From positions 1-64,000 of the forward strand of contig NZ_JACJTD010000020.1 in assembly GCF_014698505.1 (NCBI RefSeq): DNA of 64,000 bases, written 5' to 3'. A model generated the notes under the pieces. That model was not told the origin of the DNA, made no database searches, and saw only the letters and a list, made by a program, of their open reading frames with translations. Positions 1 to 8,012 of this stretch are shown in pieces (the stretch's first letter is position 1; every line of letters begins with the position of its first letter). The stretch is from Nostoc foliaceum FACHB-393. GTDB taxonomy: Bacteria; Cyanobacteriota; Cyanobacteriia; Cyanobacteriales; Nostocaceae. Position numbers and translations under genes: made by a program.

Positions 1-480
1 TGGCTGGTCTGGTTATAGGTCTCAAAAACCTGCGGGAATTATTACTTTAGTTCGTGGACTTTATCAGTTTGAATCCACCTTTCTTGGCTGGAAACTCGCT
101 CTAGGTCTACTTGTGTGTACACCGTAGTACCTTAAAAAGGGGGGAACCGGAATCAAAGTCCCCCTTAAAAAGGGGGATTTAGGGGGATCTAGAATTTTTG
201 ATGCCGACAAGAGGACTTTTCAAACATCTTCTTATGACAACGGGGAATGCACAACGTCAACGACAAGCCAATTGGGCTTTCATCGAAACCTGGGATTTCA
301 AGTGCTGTGTTACAAAAAGTAAGTAATAGGCTGTTGCTTGTCTAGACTACTTAAGTTTTTGTATACACGGAAGCAAACCAGAAAATTCCATTAGGTAAAT
401 TTTTGCATTACAGCTGGGGTCTAGCTGAGATTGGTAGAATTAAAGTAGTAGGAATTTTCACCATCTAGCCATCAAGACTC
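1..480. other. Non-coding left edge with repeat DNA; possible 3' end of a truncated gene
   Basis: A + strand frame is open from base 2 to a TAG at 125-127 (41 codons) and could be the tail of a gene starting outside the window; I recognise no family and other frames are also partly open. Bases 128-190 hold a G/C-run repeat in which CCCCCTTAAAAAGGGGG is a perfect inverted repeat followed by a second run of G; this sort of sequence is common between Nostoc genes. Nothing else is evident before the deformylase start. Confidence 0.4.
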
Positions 481-1044
481 ATGCCCTCTGAAATTGCTGT
501 AGAGAAAAAAAAGTTAAAAAATCCACCTTTGGAACTTCATTATTTAGGCGATCGCGTGCTGCGTCAAGCTGCAAAGCGGATTTCTAAAGTTGATGACGAG
601 CTTCGCCAAGTGGTGCGCGAAATGTTGCAAACTATGTATAGCAAAGATGGCATTGGTTTGGCTGCGCCCCAAGTGGGAATTCACAAACAACTAATTGTCA
701 TCGACCTAGAACCAGAGAATGCAGCTAATCAGCCCTTGGTGTTGATTAACCCCACCATTAAACAAGTCAGCCGCGATATCTCCGTTGCCCAAGAAGGATG
801 CTTGAGCATTCCCAACGTATACTTAGACGTAAAGCGCCCCGAAGTCGTAGAAATAGCCTATAAAGACGAGTATGGTCGTCCCCGGACATTAAAGGCTAAT
901 GACCTCCTAGGACGCTGTATTCAACACGAGATGGATCACCTTAACGGCGTGGTATTTGTAGACCGTGTAGAAAACTCCTTGACTTTAGCCCAGGAGCTAT
1001 CTAAGAATGGCTTCTCGTATCAAGCGGTGAAACCAATAGTATAG
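481..1044 (+). CDS. def: Peptide deformylase
   Basis: This enzyme removes the N-formyl group from nascent proteins in the cytoplasm. All three family motifs are visible in the 187-residue product: GIGLAAPQVG (about 57-66), EGCLS with metal-ligand Cys107, and QHEMDHLNG with His149, catalytic Glu150 and His153. Length fits the family. The N-terminal 15 residues are lysine-rich and less conserved. The ATG follows a non-coding repeat region, and a small membrane-protein gene starts 10 bases after the stop, so the two are probably co-transcribed. Confidence 0.97.
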   Translation: MPSEIAVEKKKLKNPPLELHYLGDRVLRQAAKRISKVDDELRQVVREMLQTMYSKDGIGLAAPQVGIHKQLIVIDLEPENAANQPLVLINPTIKQVSRDISVAQEGCLSIPNVYLDVKRPEVVEIAYKDEYGRPRTLKANDLLGRCIQHEMDHLNGVVFVDRVENSLTLAQELSKNGFSYQAVKPIV

Positions 1045-1054
1045 GGGGCTAGTA

Positions 1055-1258
1055 GTGTATTTAACTCCAAAAAGCGGTTTATTTCTGGGTGGTTCTTGTG
1101 TGAGTGCGATCGCGGCTGTCGGTTCGATTTTTGAACTCAGTTACGGACGACCAGATTTTGGTTTCACAGCTACGGCAATTATCCTGGCATTGAGCATTCC
1201 ACTCACAGGATTATTTTTCTTTGCCGCAGTGAAGGACGCAAGGGCTAACATGAAATAA
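1055..1258 (+). CDS. Small two-helix membrane protein
   Basis: This 67-residue protein starts with GTG, preceded by an AGGGGG ribosome-binding site that overlaps the end of def. Two hydrophobic segments (about residues 8-25 and 37-58) are separated by a short polar loop containing ELSYGRPDFG. The C-terminus is positively charged (KDARANMK), which suggests a hairpin with cytoplasmic ends. I do not recognise a named family. Tight spacing behind def suggests one transcript ending at the hairpin at 1274-1322. Confidence 0.75.
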   Translation: MYLTPKSGLFLGGSCVSAIAAVGSIFELSYGRPDFGFTATAIILALSIPLTGLFFFAAVKDARANMK

Positions 1259-1273
1259 GCATCAGGTACATAA

Positions 1274-1322
1274 AAAAGGTAAAAGGATGAAGGAAAAGGC
1301 AAAATTCATTCTTTTACCTTTT
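1274..1322. terminator. Bidirectional terminator between convergent genes
   Basis: AAAAGGTAAAAG (1274-1285) pairs perfectly with CTTTTACCTTTT (1311-1322). An inner ATGAA/TTCAT pair extends the stem after one mismatch. A T-rich tail follows on the + strand and a matching one is present on the - strand. The right arm overlaps the stop codon of the WD40 gene, so it can end transcripts from both sides. Confidence 0.7.
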
Positions 1323-4300
1323 ATTTTTGCTCTGTATCTTCCACTGCCCCTAAAGCTTTTAGCGTCAACAACTGCGCTGTGGTTAACCCTGTTACCCCGG
1401 TGATATTCATCCCTTCGTAGAGTCTCTGAATTCTAAGAGTTTTTAGGCACTCACCGATTTTAATATCCCAAAGCTTGATTGTTTCGTCTTCGCTGCCACT
1501 CGCTAGGATACAATTATCTGGGCTGAAACTGACCGATCGCACCCAACTGGTATGCCCTTGCAAAGTTTTAAGACATTGTGCTGTATGGATATCCCATAAC
1601 TTTACTGTTTGGTCATCACCACTACTAGCCAAAATGTGTCCATCAGGGCTGAAGGCGACTGACCATACACGACTCTTATGCCCCTGTAAAGTTTTCAGGC
1701 ATTGTCCTGTGTGGACATCCCATAACTTGACAATTTGGTCATCACCGCTACTAGCCAGAATTTGTCCATCTGGACTGAAGGCAACTGGCCATACCCAACT
1801 GGTATGCCCTTGCAAAGTTCTCAGGCACTTACCTTCACGAAAATCCCATAACTTCACGGTCTGGTCTTCACTACCACTCGCCAGAGTTTGATTATCTGGA
1901 CTGAAGGTGACTGACCATACCCAACTGGTATGCCCTTGCAAAGTTCTCAGGCATTGTCCTGTGTGGACATCCCATAACTTTATTGTTTGGTCGTCGCCGC
2001 TACTAGCCAGAGTCTTACCATCGCAACTAAAGGCAACCGACCTTACCCAACTAGTATGCCCTTGCAACGTTATGAGGCATTTTCCCTCATGAATATCCCA
2101 TAATTTCACTGTTTGGTCGTCACCACCACTGGCTAGAATATGACCGTCTGGGCTGAAAGCAACTGACCAGATCCAACTGGTATGCCCGTGCAAGACTTTG
2201 AAACATTTTCCCTCATGAATATCCCATAATTTAATTGTTTTATCGTCAGTACCACTTGCCAAGATGCGACCATCTGGATTAAAAGCAGTAGCCCGTACTC
2301 GATGGGTATACCCTTGTAAAGTTTTGACACATTTTCCCTCACGGATATCCCATAACTTCACAGTTTGGTCTTCACTACCACTTGCCAGAGTTTGCCCATC
2401 TGGACTGAAGGCGACTGACCAGACCCAACTAGTATGCCCAGTTAATGTTTTAATGTATTGACCCGTGTAGCCATCCCACAATTTCACCGTCTGGTCGTCA
2501 CTACAACTGGCGATGATTTGACCATCGGGACTAAAGGCAACTGACCTGATCCAATTGGTATGCCCTTGCAGAGTTTTAAGGCAATTACCTTCATGAACAT
2601 CCCATAGCTTTATAGTCTGGTCATCACTGCAACTTACCAGAAATCGACCATTAGGACTAAAGGCAACTGACCTTATCCATCCGGTATGTCCTTGCAGAGT
2701 TCTGAGGCACTTACCTTCACTAACATCCCATAGCTTAATAGTCTGGTCTTCACTGCCACTAGCTAATATCTTCGCATCAGGATTAAAACTAACTGGCCAT
2801 ACCCAACTGGTATGCCCTTGCAAAGTTTTGAGGCATTGTCCTGTGTGGACATCCCATAACTTAACGGTGCGATCGTCACTGCCACTAGCCAGAATCTTCG
2901 CATCTGGACTGAAAGTGGCTGACCATACTCGATGGCTATGCCCTTGCAAAGTTCTCAGGCACTTACCTTCACGAACATCCCACAACTTCACTGTTTGGTC
3001 TTCACTAGCACTGGCCAAAATTCTACTATCTGGACTGAAGGCAACTGACCATATACGGCTTTTATGTCCCGATAAGGCGAAAATTTCTCTAGTATCAGCA
3101 ACTTGCCATAAATGGGTTTTCGCATCAGCATCGCCTGCTGCTAATAGTTTTCCATCTGAACTAAATGCTACCGAAGTAATACTACCTAAGGTTCCAGAAA
3201 AGGCAGACTTAGCTAAATCGGCATTGGCAAAATTGACATTATGCAAATTTACACCTTGTAAGTAGGCTTGCCAAACGGTCAGATTGGAAAAGTTGTAGCC
3301 AGTTAAATCTGTCTGCATTTGACACAACAAATTGAGAATATTTCCGACCGCATATCCTGGTTGTGGAGGAGATTTTTCTTGCAGTTTCGATAAAATTTTA
3401 GTCAGTTTGTCTTCAATAGTTTTGGTCAATCGGAAAATCGTGATTAACCTCTTAAGCACTGGTATAAGTATGAGGTTAATTTGAGCGTTCCTAATATAAT
3501 CTTTGGCTGTAGCCTCACTCAGTGGATGACTCATGAATAGAGTCATTTCACCTGTGCTAATCTGTTGAGCAACTTTTTCAACTAACATCTCGGTGATGTA
3601 CTCCATCACCACAGGTTGGAGCGTGAACAGTGCAGCACTTTTCTCAATTAGCGATCGCCTGCGTAGGGATTCCACTGCCTCTAGTAATTCCCTTTTTACC
3701 AAGGGACGCACAATATCGTCTAGCAAATCTTCTAGTGAAACTGCTTCACGCTTAATTGCTAACCAGTAAATGATTTCTTTTTCTAGATCAGATGTACGCT
3801 CAAACTGCTGATCTAATAAATTACGGGTGTCACCAAAAATTATCTCTCCTTCATCTAAAAAGGCAGCGATATCACCACCAAATAATTCCCGGATTGTCTC
3901 AGAGACTAGTTTTAATGCCAAGGGATTACCTGAATAATTCTCAACCAGTTTTGCCCAGTTGGTGTGTGAACCAAACAAGCCTTTATCTTTAAGAATTTCT
4001 TGCCCTTCTGTTTCTCCTAATCCGGCTAGTGATAATGTTCTGACTGGTGATGCTTTTCCCTCTAAAGGTGCAAATTCTTTGGGTTTTTCCCGAGAAGTTA
4101 GCACTAAACAACTTTGATGAAATTCTTCTCCTACCCGTTTGAGTAGCTGACCATAACCTTCATATCCTTCTCTATAATGTCCGGCGCGTTCGCCTCCTTG
4201 TAAAATCGTCTCTACATTATCCAACACCACAAGACAACGACGCTTTCGGAAATAATGAATTAGCAGCGTTATTCGCTCATCTACTGTTTTTGGCAAATCA

Positions 4301-4857
4301 CTTTCTTGCTCATCAGATAAAAATCGGATCAGGATCGCCAACATTTCTTCGATAGGTGGAGCATTGCGGAGAGTTCGCCAAATCAGGCGCTCACAATTAT
4401 TTTGCACCTCGTCTGCCAGTTTCACAGACAAAGCTGTTTTACCAATTCCTCCCATGCCTAATAATGCTATTAAGCGACAGTTATCCTTGACAATCCACTC
4501 CTTCAGCTTAGACAGTTCTGCTTCCCTTCCATAGAAGACACCACGAATACTAGGTGCTTGTCCCCAATTTTGGTAATTGTTGGCAATGGGTTTAACAGTA
4601 ACTGAAGATGCACGATACTCACTTTCAATCACTTGCTGTAACTTGGTGAGCTTTCCTGGACCAGCCCCACTGACATGAAATTTTTTATAAACCTCACTTA
4701 ATCTTTTGCGTACTGCCTCAGCGCTAATACCCAATTCTTTGGCGATCGCATTTGGCGATTTGTCTTGAACAGCATACAACAACACCTCTAGCTCACTGCT
4801 AGACAGACTCCGTTCTTGGGCTAAAGCCAAAAGAAATTCTTCGGGAATCTCACTCAT
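1321..4857 (-). CDS. HTH / NB-ARC (STAND) ATPase with 14 WD40 repeats
   Basis: The N-terminus carries a LuxR-like helix-turn-helix (about 20-60; [18 protein letters not shown]). Next is an NB-ARC NTPase with P-loop [12 protein letters not shown] (about 133-144), a Walker B-like CLVVLDNVE, and winged-helix-like sequence. A short pentapeptide-repeat-like stretch ([20 protein letters not shown]) follows, then 14 consecutive WD40 repeats of about 42 residues from about 557 to 1150, nearly all ending KLWD. Fourteen blades would make two seven-bladed propellers. STAND proteins of this kind act as ligand-gated switches in signalling, cell death or defence; the ligand here is unknown. A GTG two codons upstream (4863) is an alternative start. 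It is convergent with the def operon. Confidence 0.93.
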   Translation of the reverse strand: MSEIPEEFLLALAQERSLSSSELEVLLYAVQDKSPNAIAKELGISAEAVRKRLSEVYKKFHVSGAGPGKLTKLQQVIESEYRASSVTVKPIANNYQNWGQAPSIRGVFYGREAELSKLKEWIVKDNCRLIALLGMGGIGKTALSVKLADEVQNNCERLIWRTLRNAPPIEEMLAILIRFLSDEQESDLPKTVDERITLLIHYFRKRRCLVVLDNVETILQGGERAGHYREGYEGYGQLLKRVGEEFHQSCLVLTSREKPKEFAPLEGKASPVRTLSLAGLGETEGQEILKDKGLFGSHTNWAKLVENYSGNPLALKLVSETIRELFGGDIAAFLDEGEIIFGDTRNLLDQQFERTSDLEKEIIYWLAIKREAVSLEDLLDDIVRPLVKRELLEAVESLRRRSLIEKSAALFTLQPVVMEYITEMLVEKVAQQISTGEMTLFMSHPLSEATAKDYIRNAQINLILIPVLKRLITIFRLTKTIEDKLTKILSKLQEKSPPQPGYAVGNILNLLCQMQTDLTGYNFSNLTVWQAYLQGVNLHNVNFANADLAKSAFSGTLGSITSVAFSSDGKLLAAGDADAKTHLWQVADTREIFALSGHKSRIWSVAFSPDSRILASASEDQTVKLWDVREGKCLRTLQGHSHRVWSATFSPDAKILASGSDDRTVKLWDVHTGQCLKTLQGHTSWVWPVSFNPDAKILASGSEDQTIKLWDVSEGKCLRTLQGHTGWIRSVAFSPNGRFLVSCSDDQTIKLWDVHEGNCLKTLQGHTNWIRSVAFSPDGQIIASCSDDQTVKLWDGYTGQYIKTLTGHTSWVWSVAFSPDGQTLASGSEDQTVKLWDIREGKCVKTLQGYTHRVRATAFNPDGRILASGTDDKTIKLWDIHEGKCFKVLHGHTSWIWSVAFSPDGHILASGGDDQTVKLWDIHEGKCLITLQGHTSWVRSVAFSCDGKTLASSGDDQTIKLWDVHTGQCLRTLQGHTSWVWSVTFSPDNQTLASGSEDQTVKLWDFREGKCLRTLQGHTSWVWPVAFSPDGQILASSGDDQIVKLWDVHTGQCLKTLQGHKSRVWSVAFSPDGHILASSGDDQTVKLWDIHTAQCLKTLQGHTSWVRSVSFSPDNCILASGSEDETIKLWDIKIGECLKTLRIQRLYEGMNITGVTGLTTAQLLTLKALGAVEDTEQK

Positions 4858-5436
4858 ACTCACACTAAGACAAACTACACTCCAATCTTAGCTCACTAGG
4901 TGAGAAATGAATCTACCCAGATTGACGCTTAAACTATTGTCTAGTGATGACAATGCGTTGTTGAGTCAGTATCTTGAAATAATTTTCTCAGTTTTACTTG
5001 ACTAGGTAACTTAGTTACTTTATAGTGAGTTTAACACAATCGATTTAAATAACTTAGTAAGTTTGCGGTTGAATTACCCAAACTTAGTGAGTAAGAGGTA
5101 AAGGCAAAAGCTGGAACCGTTAATCGATTTTGAAAAATACAAGGATTCACAGTCTGTTGTCTGTATGAATTGCATTTTAGGGGTTGATGCGCGTAGTCTG
5201 CGTTCTGCATGATCACGAGCATGAAGCACCTAACTTCAATTTCAAAATTATCTTTGCAATTCATTTAAAAGTTTACTTCCACCATTTGTAATGGTATTTA
5301 CAAATGGTTCAGGTTTGGTAGGACTATTGCGTGCCTTGACTAGCTAAAAGCAACGCAAGTATTGGCTCCTTTTTTAGGACAGTCGAGGTAGCTCTAGTTG
5401 CTGCTTAGATTCAACTCTCAAAACAGGACAAAAACT
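4858..5436. other. Intergenic region with a hairpin
   Basis: I see no convincing gene; a 77-codon - strand frame here has no coding character. ACCATTTGTAA (5281-5291) and TTACAAATGGT (5298-5308) form a perfect 11-bp hairpin about 130 bases before the next start. It may be an operator or a structured leader. Several copies of the short word ACTTAGT occur around 5000-5090. Confidence 0.4.
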
Positions 5437-5676
5437 ATGAAAATCAATCTCAAAGATGATGAGAATCTACTATTCAAGTGGTTTTCTCAGGGACTCAAGT
5501 ATTTTCTGCTGACTCTGCTTGGTTTAGCGATCGCTCTTGTATTGTCTCATGTTTTTGGCGCTGCCTCAATAGCTGGGATGCTTTTATCCACAAGCCTATG
5601 GATATGCTTTGTGAGGATAGCAGTATCTCTGTTTTGTCTATTTGCGATCGCCATGATTGTTGAGTCTTGGAGTTGA
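5437..5676 (+). CDS. Small membrane protein, unknown function
   Basis: This 79-residue product starts at ATG 5437, with AGGA a few bases upstream. A TTG 13 codons earlier is open but unsupported. The first 15 residues are charged (KINLKDDENLLFKW). Two hydrophobic helices follow (about 19-40 and 47-72), and the protein ends IAMIVESWS. I recognise no family. A second tiny membrane protein follows in the same direction after 116 bases. Confidence 0.6.
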   Translation: MKINLKDDENLLFKWFSQGLKYFLLTLLGLAIALVLSHVFGAASIAGMLLSTSLWICFVRIAVSLFCLFAIAMIVESWS

Positions 5677-5792
5677 TTTTTCATCCAATCATCAGCAACA
5701 AGATTGCAATTTTAGGTTCGTAGTGAAGCTTAATCAACTCTCTTGGGTTAAATGCAAGTTTAGCCCAAGGCTTACCACTAGGAGATTATATC

Positions 5793-6017
5793 ATGCCAAA
5801 TAACAGCAACGGCTCTGGGGGAGAAACACTTTCGCCAATATTAGTCATCTTAGTGGCGGGGTCTATCTCTTTGGCGATCGTTAACAAAGCTAATCACCCA
5901 GCATATTTTGACATCGTTAAAATAGCTATGGCCTACAGCTTTGGCTCAATCAAGTCCCAAGGAAAAACTAAACATTCTAATAACCAGGATGAGGTAGATA
6001 AGGATGAGTTGAAATAG
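5793..6017 (+). CDS. Small single-pass membrane protein, unknown function
   Basis: This is a 74-residue protein with a clear AGGAG ribosome-binding site 8 bases before ATG. A glycine/serine-rich N-terminus (NNSNGSGGE) precedes one hydrophobic helix (about 14-30), a mildly amphipathic segment and a charged tail (NNQDEVDKDELK). It may form a pair with the membrane protein just upstream. No family is recognised. Confidence 0.6.
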   Translation: MPNNSNGSGGETLSPILVILVAGSISLAIVNKANHPAYFDIVKIAMAYSFGSIKSQGKTKHSNNQDEVDKDELK

Positions 6018-6118
6018 CAGGCGTGAAGATAGTAAAAAACAAGTATTTTTTACAGATAGCCTGCCAAAATTAAGCTCATTTCACTCCTAAAAGGGGATAG
6101 GATAACACGAAAGATTGA

Positions 6119-6160
6119 TGACTGATGACTGTTAACCGTCATCAGTCAACAGTTAACGGC
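6119..6160. repeat. Inverted repeat between genes
   Basis: GACTGATGAC (6120-6129) and GTCATCAGTC (6138-6147) are perfect inverted copies around TGTTAACC. A further AACAGTTAAC copy on the right also pairs with the centre. It lies in the gap before the PD-(D/E)XK gene and resembles the heptamer-type short repeats seen elsewhere in the window. Confidence 0.55.
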
Positions 6161-6277
6161 GGCGGGGCGGCTATCCCGGACACTTGTGTTGAGCGCAGTC
6201 AAAACACCCCTTGAGGAAGTGGGCTTCCCACCGCCAAAGGTGAGTTGCAGATTAGAATTTGCTTCTAAAATAGAAGA

Positions 6278-7090
6278 ATGCTGTCAACTCCCAATCAACT
6301 ACGGCGACTGTCTCAAGGACAACTCAACTTACTAGAAGCTTGTCCGCGTAAATTCCAACATACCTACCTAGAACAACTCAATTCGCCCTCAAATCCAGAA
6401 CAGGAAGAACGGCAAACTTTGGGTAGTCGTTTCCACCTGCTAATGCAGCAGCGAGAAATGGGTTTGCCAATTGATAGTTTTCTGCAAGCAGATGCTAAAC
6501 TCCAAAGCTGGATGCTAGCTTTTGCCGATGCAGCCCCAGAAATTTTAACGGCCGCATCTGATAATCAAACTTTCCGTGAGAGTGAACACTACCGCACACT
6601 GCAAGTTCAGGACTATTTGCTGACGGTTGTCTATGATTTATTGATTGCAGATAACCAACAAGCGCAAATTCTCGACTGGAAAACTTATCCTAAACCACCC
6701 AATAAACGCAAGTTAGAATCCAACTGGCAAACACGGCTTTATCTATATGTATTGGCAGAAACTAGCGACTATTTACCAGAAAATATTTCCATGACTTACT
6801 GGTTTGTCCAATCTGAGGGTAAACCGCAGAACATTAAATTTAATTACAATACTGCTCAACATACACAAATAGCAAAGAAACTTAATCAACTATTAAACCA
6901 GTTAACTAATTGGCTGGAATATTACCAAAATAACCAGCAGTTTCCCCAAGTTGTGGAGGGTAGTAAAATCTGTGATTATTGTCAGTTTGCCAAACGGTGC
7001 GATCGCACACAAGTTACTGAAGAAGCAGTGAAAGACTCATTGCCCAATTTTGACAGCATTCAAGAAGTCTCATTCAACCCTATACATTAG
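6278..7090 (+). CDS. PD-(D/E)XK nuclease family protein (RecB/Cas4-like)
   Basis: The nuclease fold is indicated by GSRFH (His53), Asp120 in VVYDLL, the catalytic D-x-K in ILDWKT (Asp133, Lys135) and the following QTRLYLYVLA. Cys22 (ACPRKF) together with Cys232, Cys235 and Cys241 (CDYCQFAKRC) forms the Cys(1)+Cys(3) arrangement known to bind a [4Fe-4S] cluster in RecB-family/Cas4-type exonucleases. No cas genes are nearby, so a general DNA-repair or standalone exonuclease role is more likely than CRISPR adaptation. The 270-residue length is normal for the standalone cyanobacterial form. A GNAT gene follows 53 bases later. Confidence 0.85.
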   Translation: MLSTPNQLRRLSQGQLNLLEACPRKFQHTYLEQLNSPSNPEQEERQTLGSRFHLLMQQREMGLPIDSFLQADAKLQSWMLAFADAAPEILTAASDNQTFRESEHYRTLQVQDYLLTVVYDLLIADNQQAQILDWKTYPKPPNKRKLESNWQTRLYLYVLAETSDYLPENISMTYWFVQSEGKPQNIKFNYNTAQHTQIAKKLNQLLNQLTNWLEYYQNNQQFPQVVEGSKICDYCQFAKRCDRTQVTEEAVKDSLPNFDSIQEVSFNPIH

Positions 7091-7143
7091 AGAATATTTG
7101 TCAAGTCCAGTAGGGATATAAAGAAATTACAACTTCTAAATTT

Positions 7144-7785
7144 ATGTCAAGCTTTGACGAAACCGAAGCCATTTATGTCCGCGAATTAGGAATTGATGAC
7201 ATTGCTCCTATTTATCACTTGGGAGAAGGGTTATTTACCAGCGATTTATATCCTTATTTATACCGTACCTGGGACGAATGGGAGGTGATTGGACTTTACA
7301 ACACCGATCCAGAATACTGTCTTGTGGCTGAAACAGACGGAGAATTAGCAGGATTCATTTTGGGAACCATCATCACCAAAGCATCCTGGACTTATGGATA
7401 TATTCTATGGCTAGGAGTTAGTCCGAAGTTTCAGCGTCGGGGAGTAGCAGACAAGTTAGTTGATAAAGTCGTCGCCCGCATGATTGAAGATGGGGCGCGG
7501 TTTATGCTGGTAGACACTGATCCTACCAATACTTCAGCATTAAAGTTTTTTAACCGCAAAGGTTTTGGTAATATCCGCCAGCATATTTTCTTGTCGATGA
7601 ATTTAAGCAAGCATGAATATTATGGCAGATTGATTGATTACGAACACCAAAAAGCTGAAAGAGCCGGTTACAAGCGATCGCGTCCAGCAATTCGCGCCCG
7701 GAAACCCGATAGCGCCGCTAATGAAGTAATCCTCAATCCCCTAGTGAGTGAATCTCAAACAACCGAAGATCAATCTCCGATTTAA
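7144..7785 (+). CDS. GNAT family N-acetyltransferase
   Basis: The acetyl-CoA-binding signature is visible: a beta strand GYILWLGVSPKFQRRGVADKL with the R/Q-x-x-G-x-A loop (QRRGVA), followed by a helix and LVDTDPTNTSALKFFNRKGF typical of motif B. The core covers about residues 10-155. The last 50 residues are basic then acidic and probably disordered. The acceptor is unknown (protein N-terminus, aminoglycoside and small amine are all possible). It is a likely co-transcription unit with the preceding nuclease gene. Confidence 0.85.
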   Translation: MSSFDETEAIYVRELGIDDIAPIYHLGEGLFTSDLYPYLYRTWDEWEVIGLYNTDPEYCLVAETDGELAGFILGTIITKASWTYGYILWLGVSPKFQRRGVADKLVDKVVARMIEDGARFMLVDTDPTNTSALKFFNRKGFGNIRQHIFLSMNLSKHEYYGRLIDYEHQKAERAGYKRSRPAIRARKPDSAANEVILNPLVSESQTTEDQSPI

Positions 7786-7815
7786 CTAGTTCCGTGAGTT
7801 TATGTCCCCCCCTTC

Positions 7816-7938
7816 TAAGCTGTTAAGCATTTAATTTGCACATTGAGATCGCAGGGGGGCAGGGGGCAGGGAGCAAGGGAGAGGGTTTGCAGCTTTTATT
7901 ACCATGAAAATGATGCAATTTAAATGACGATTAGCTTA
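7816..7938. mobile_element. MITE-like element, copy 1 (123 bp)
   Basis: The element begins TAAGCTGTTAAGCATTTAA and its right end, read on the opposite strand, is TAAGCTAATCGTCATTTAA, giving imperfect terminal inverted repeats of about 28 bases. The middle carries a purine-rich run (CAGGGGGCAGGGAGCA). A copy that appears identical over all 123 bases lies at 54455-54577. It has no coding capacity. Identity across 46 kb implies recent movement or gene conversion. Confidence 0.8.
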
Positions 7939-7974
7939 TCAAGCAGCAAGTTTTGTGGTGAAGTCTAATTCCCT

Positions 7975-8005
7975 GTTGCAAAACTTAATTACGAATTACG
8001 AATTA
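7975..8005. repeat. Short tandem heptamer repeat (STRR) before recJ
   Basis: AATTACG is repeated head to tail (AATTACGAATTACGAATTA) immediately before the recJ start and takes the place of a recognisable ribosome-binding site. Confidence 0.6.
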
Positions 8006-8012
8006 TTTAACA

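Noticed and set aside
1475-3180. Regularly spaced repeats that might suggest a CRISPR-like array
   Set aside because: The period is 126 bp and fully explained by 42-residue WD40 blades; there are no short identical repeats with unique spacers.
1475-3265. Series of + strand open frames across the WD40 gene
   Set aside because: They are shadows of the repeated antisense strand; each repeats with the 126-bp WD40 period and has no start context or family.
5031-5264. 77-codon - strand frame
   Set aside because: No ribosome-binding site, no codon or protein character, lies in repeat-containing intergenic DNA.
6278-7090. Interpretation of the PD-(D/E)XK protein as a Cas4 CRISPR gene
   Set aside because: The cysteines and nuclease motifs fit the wider RecB family, and neither cas1/cas2 nor a repeat array is present.
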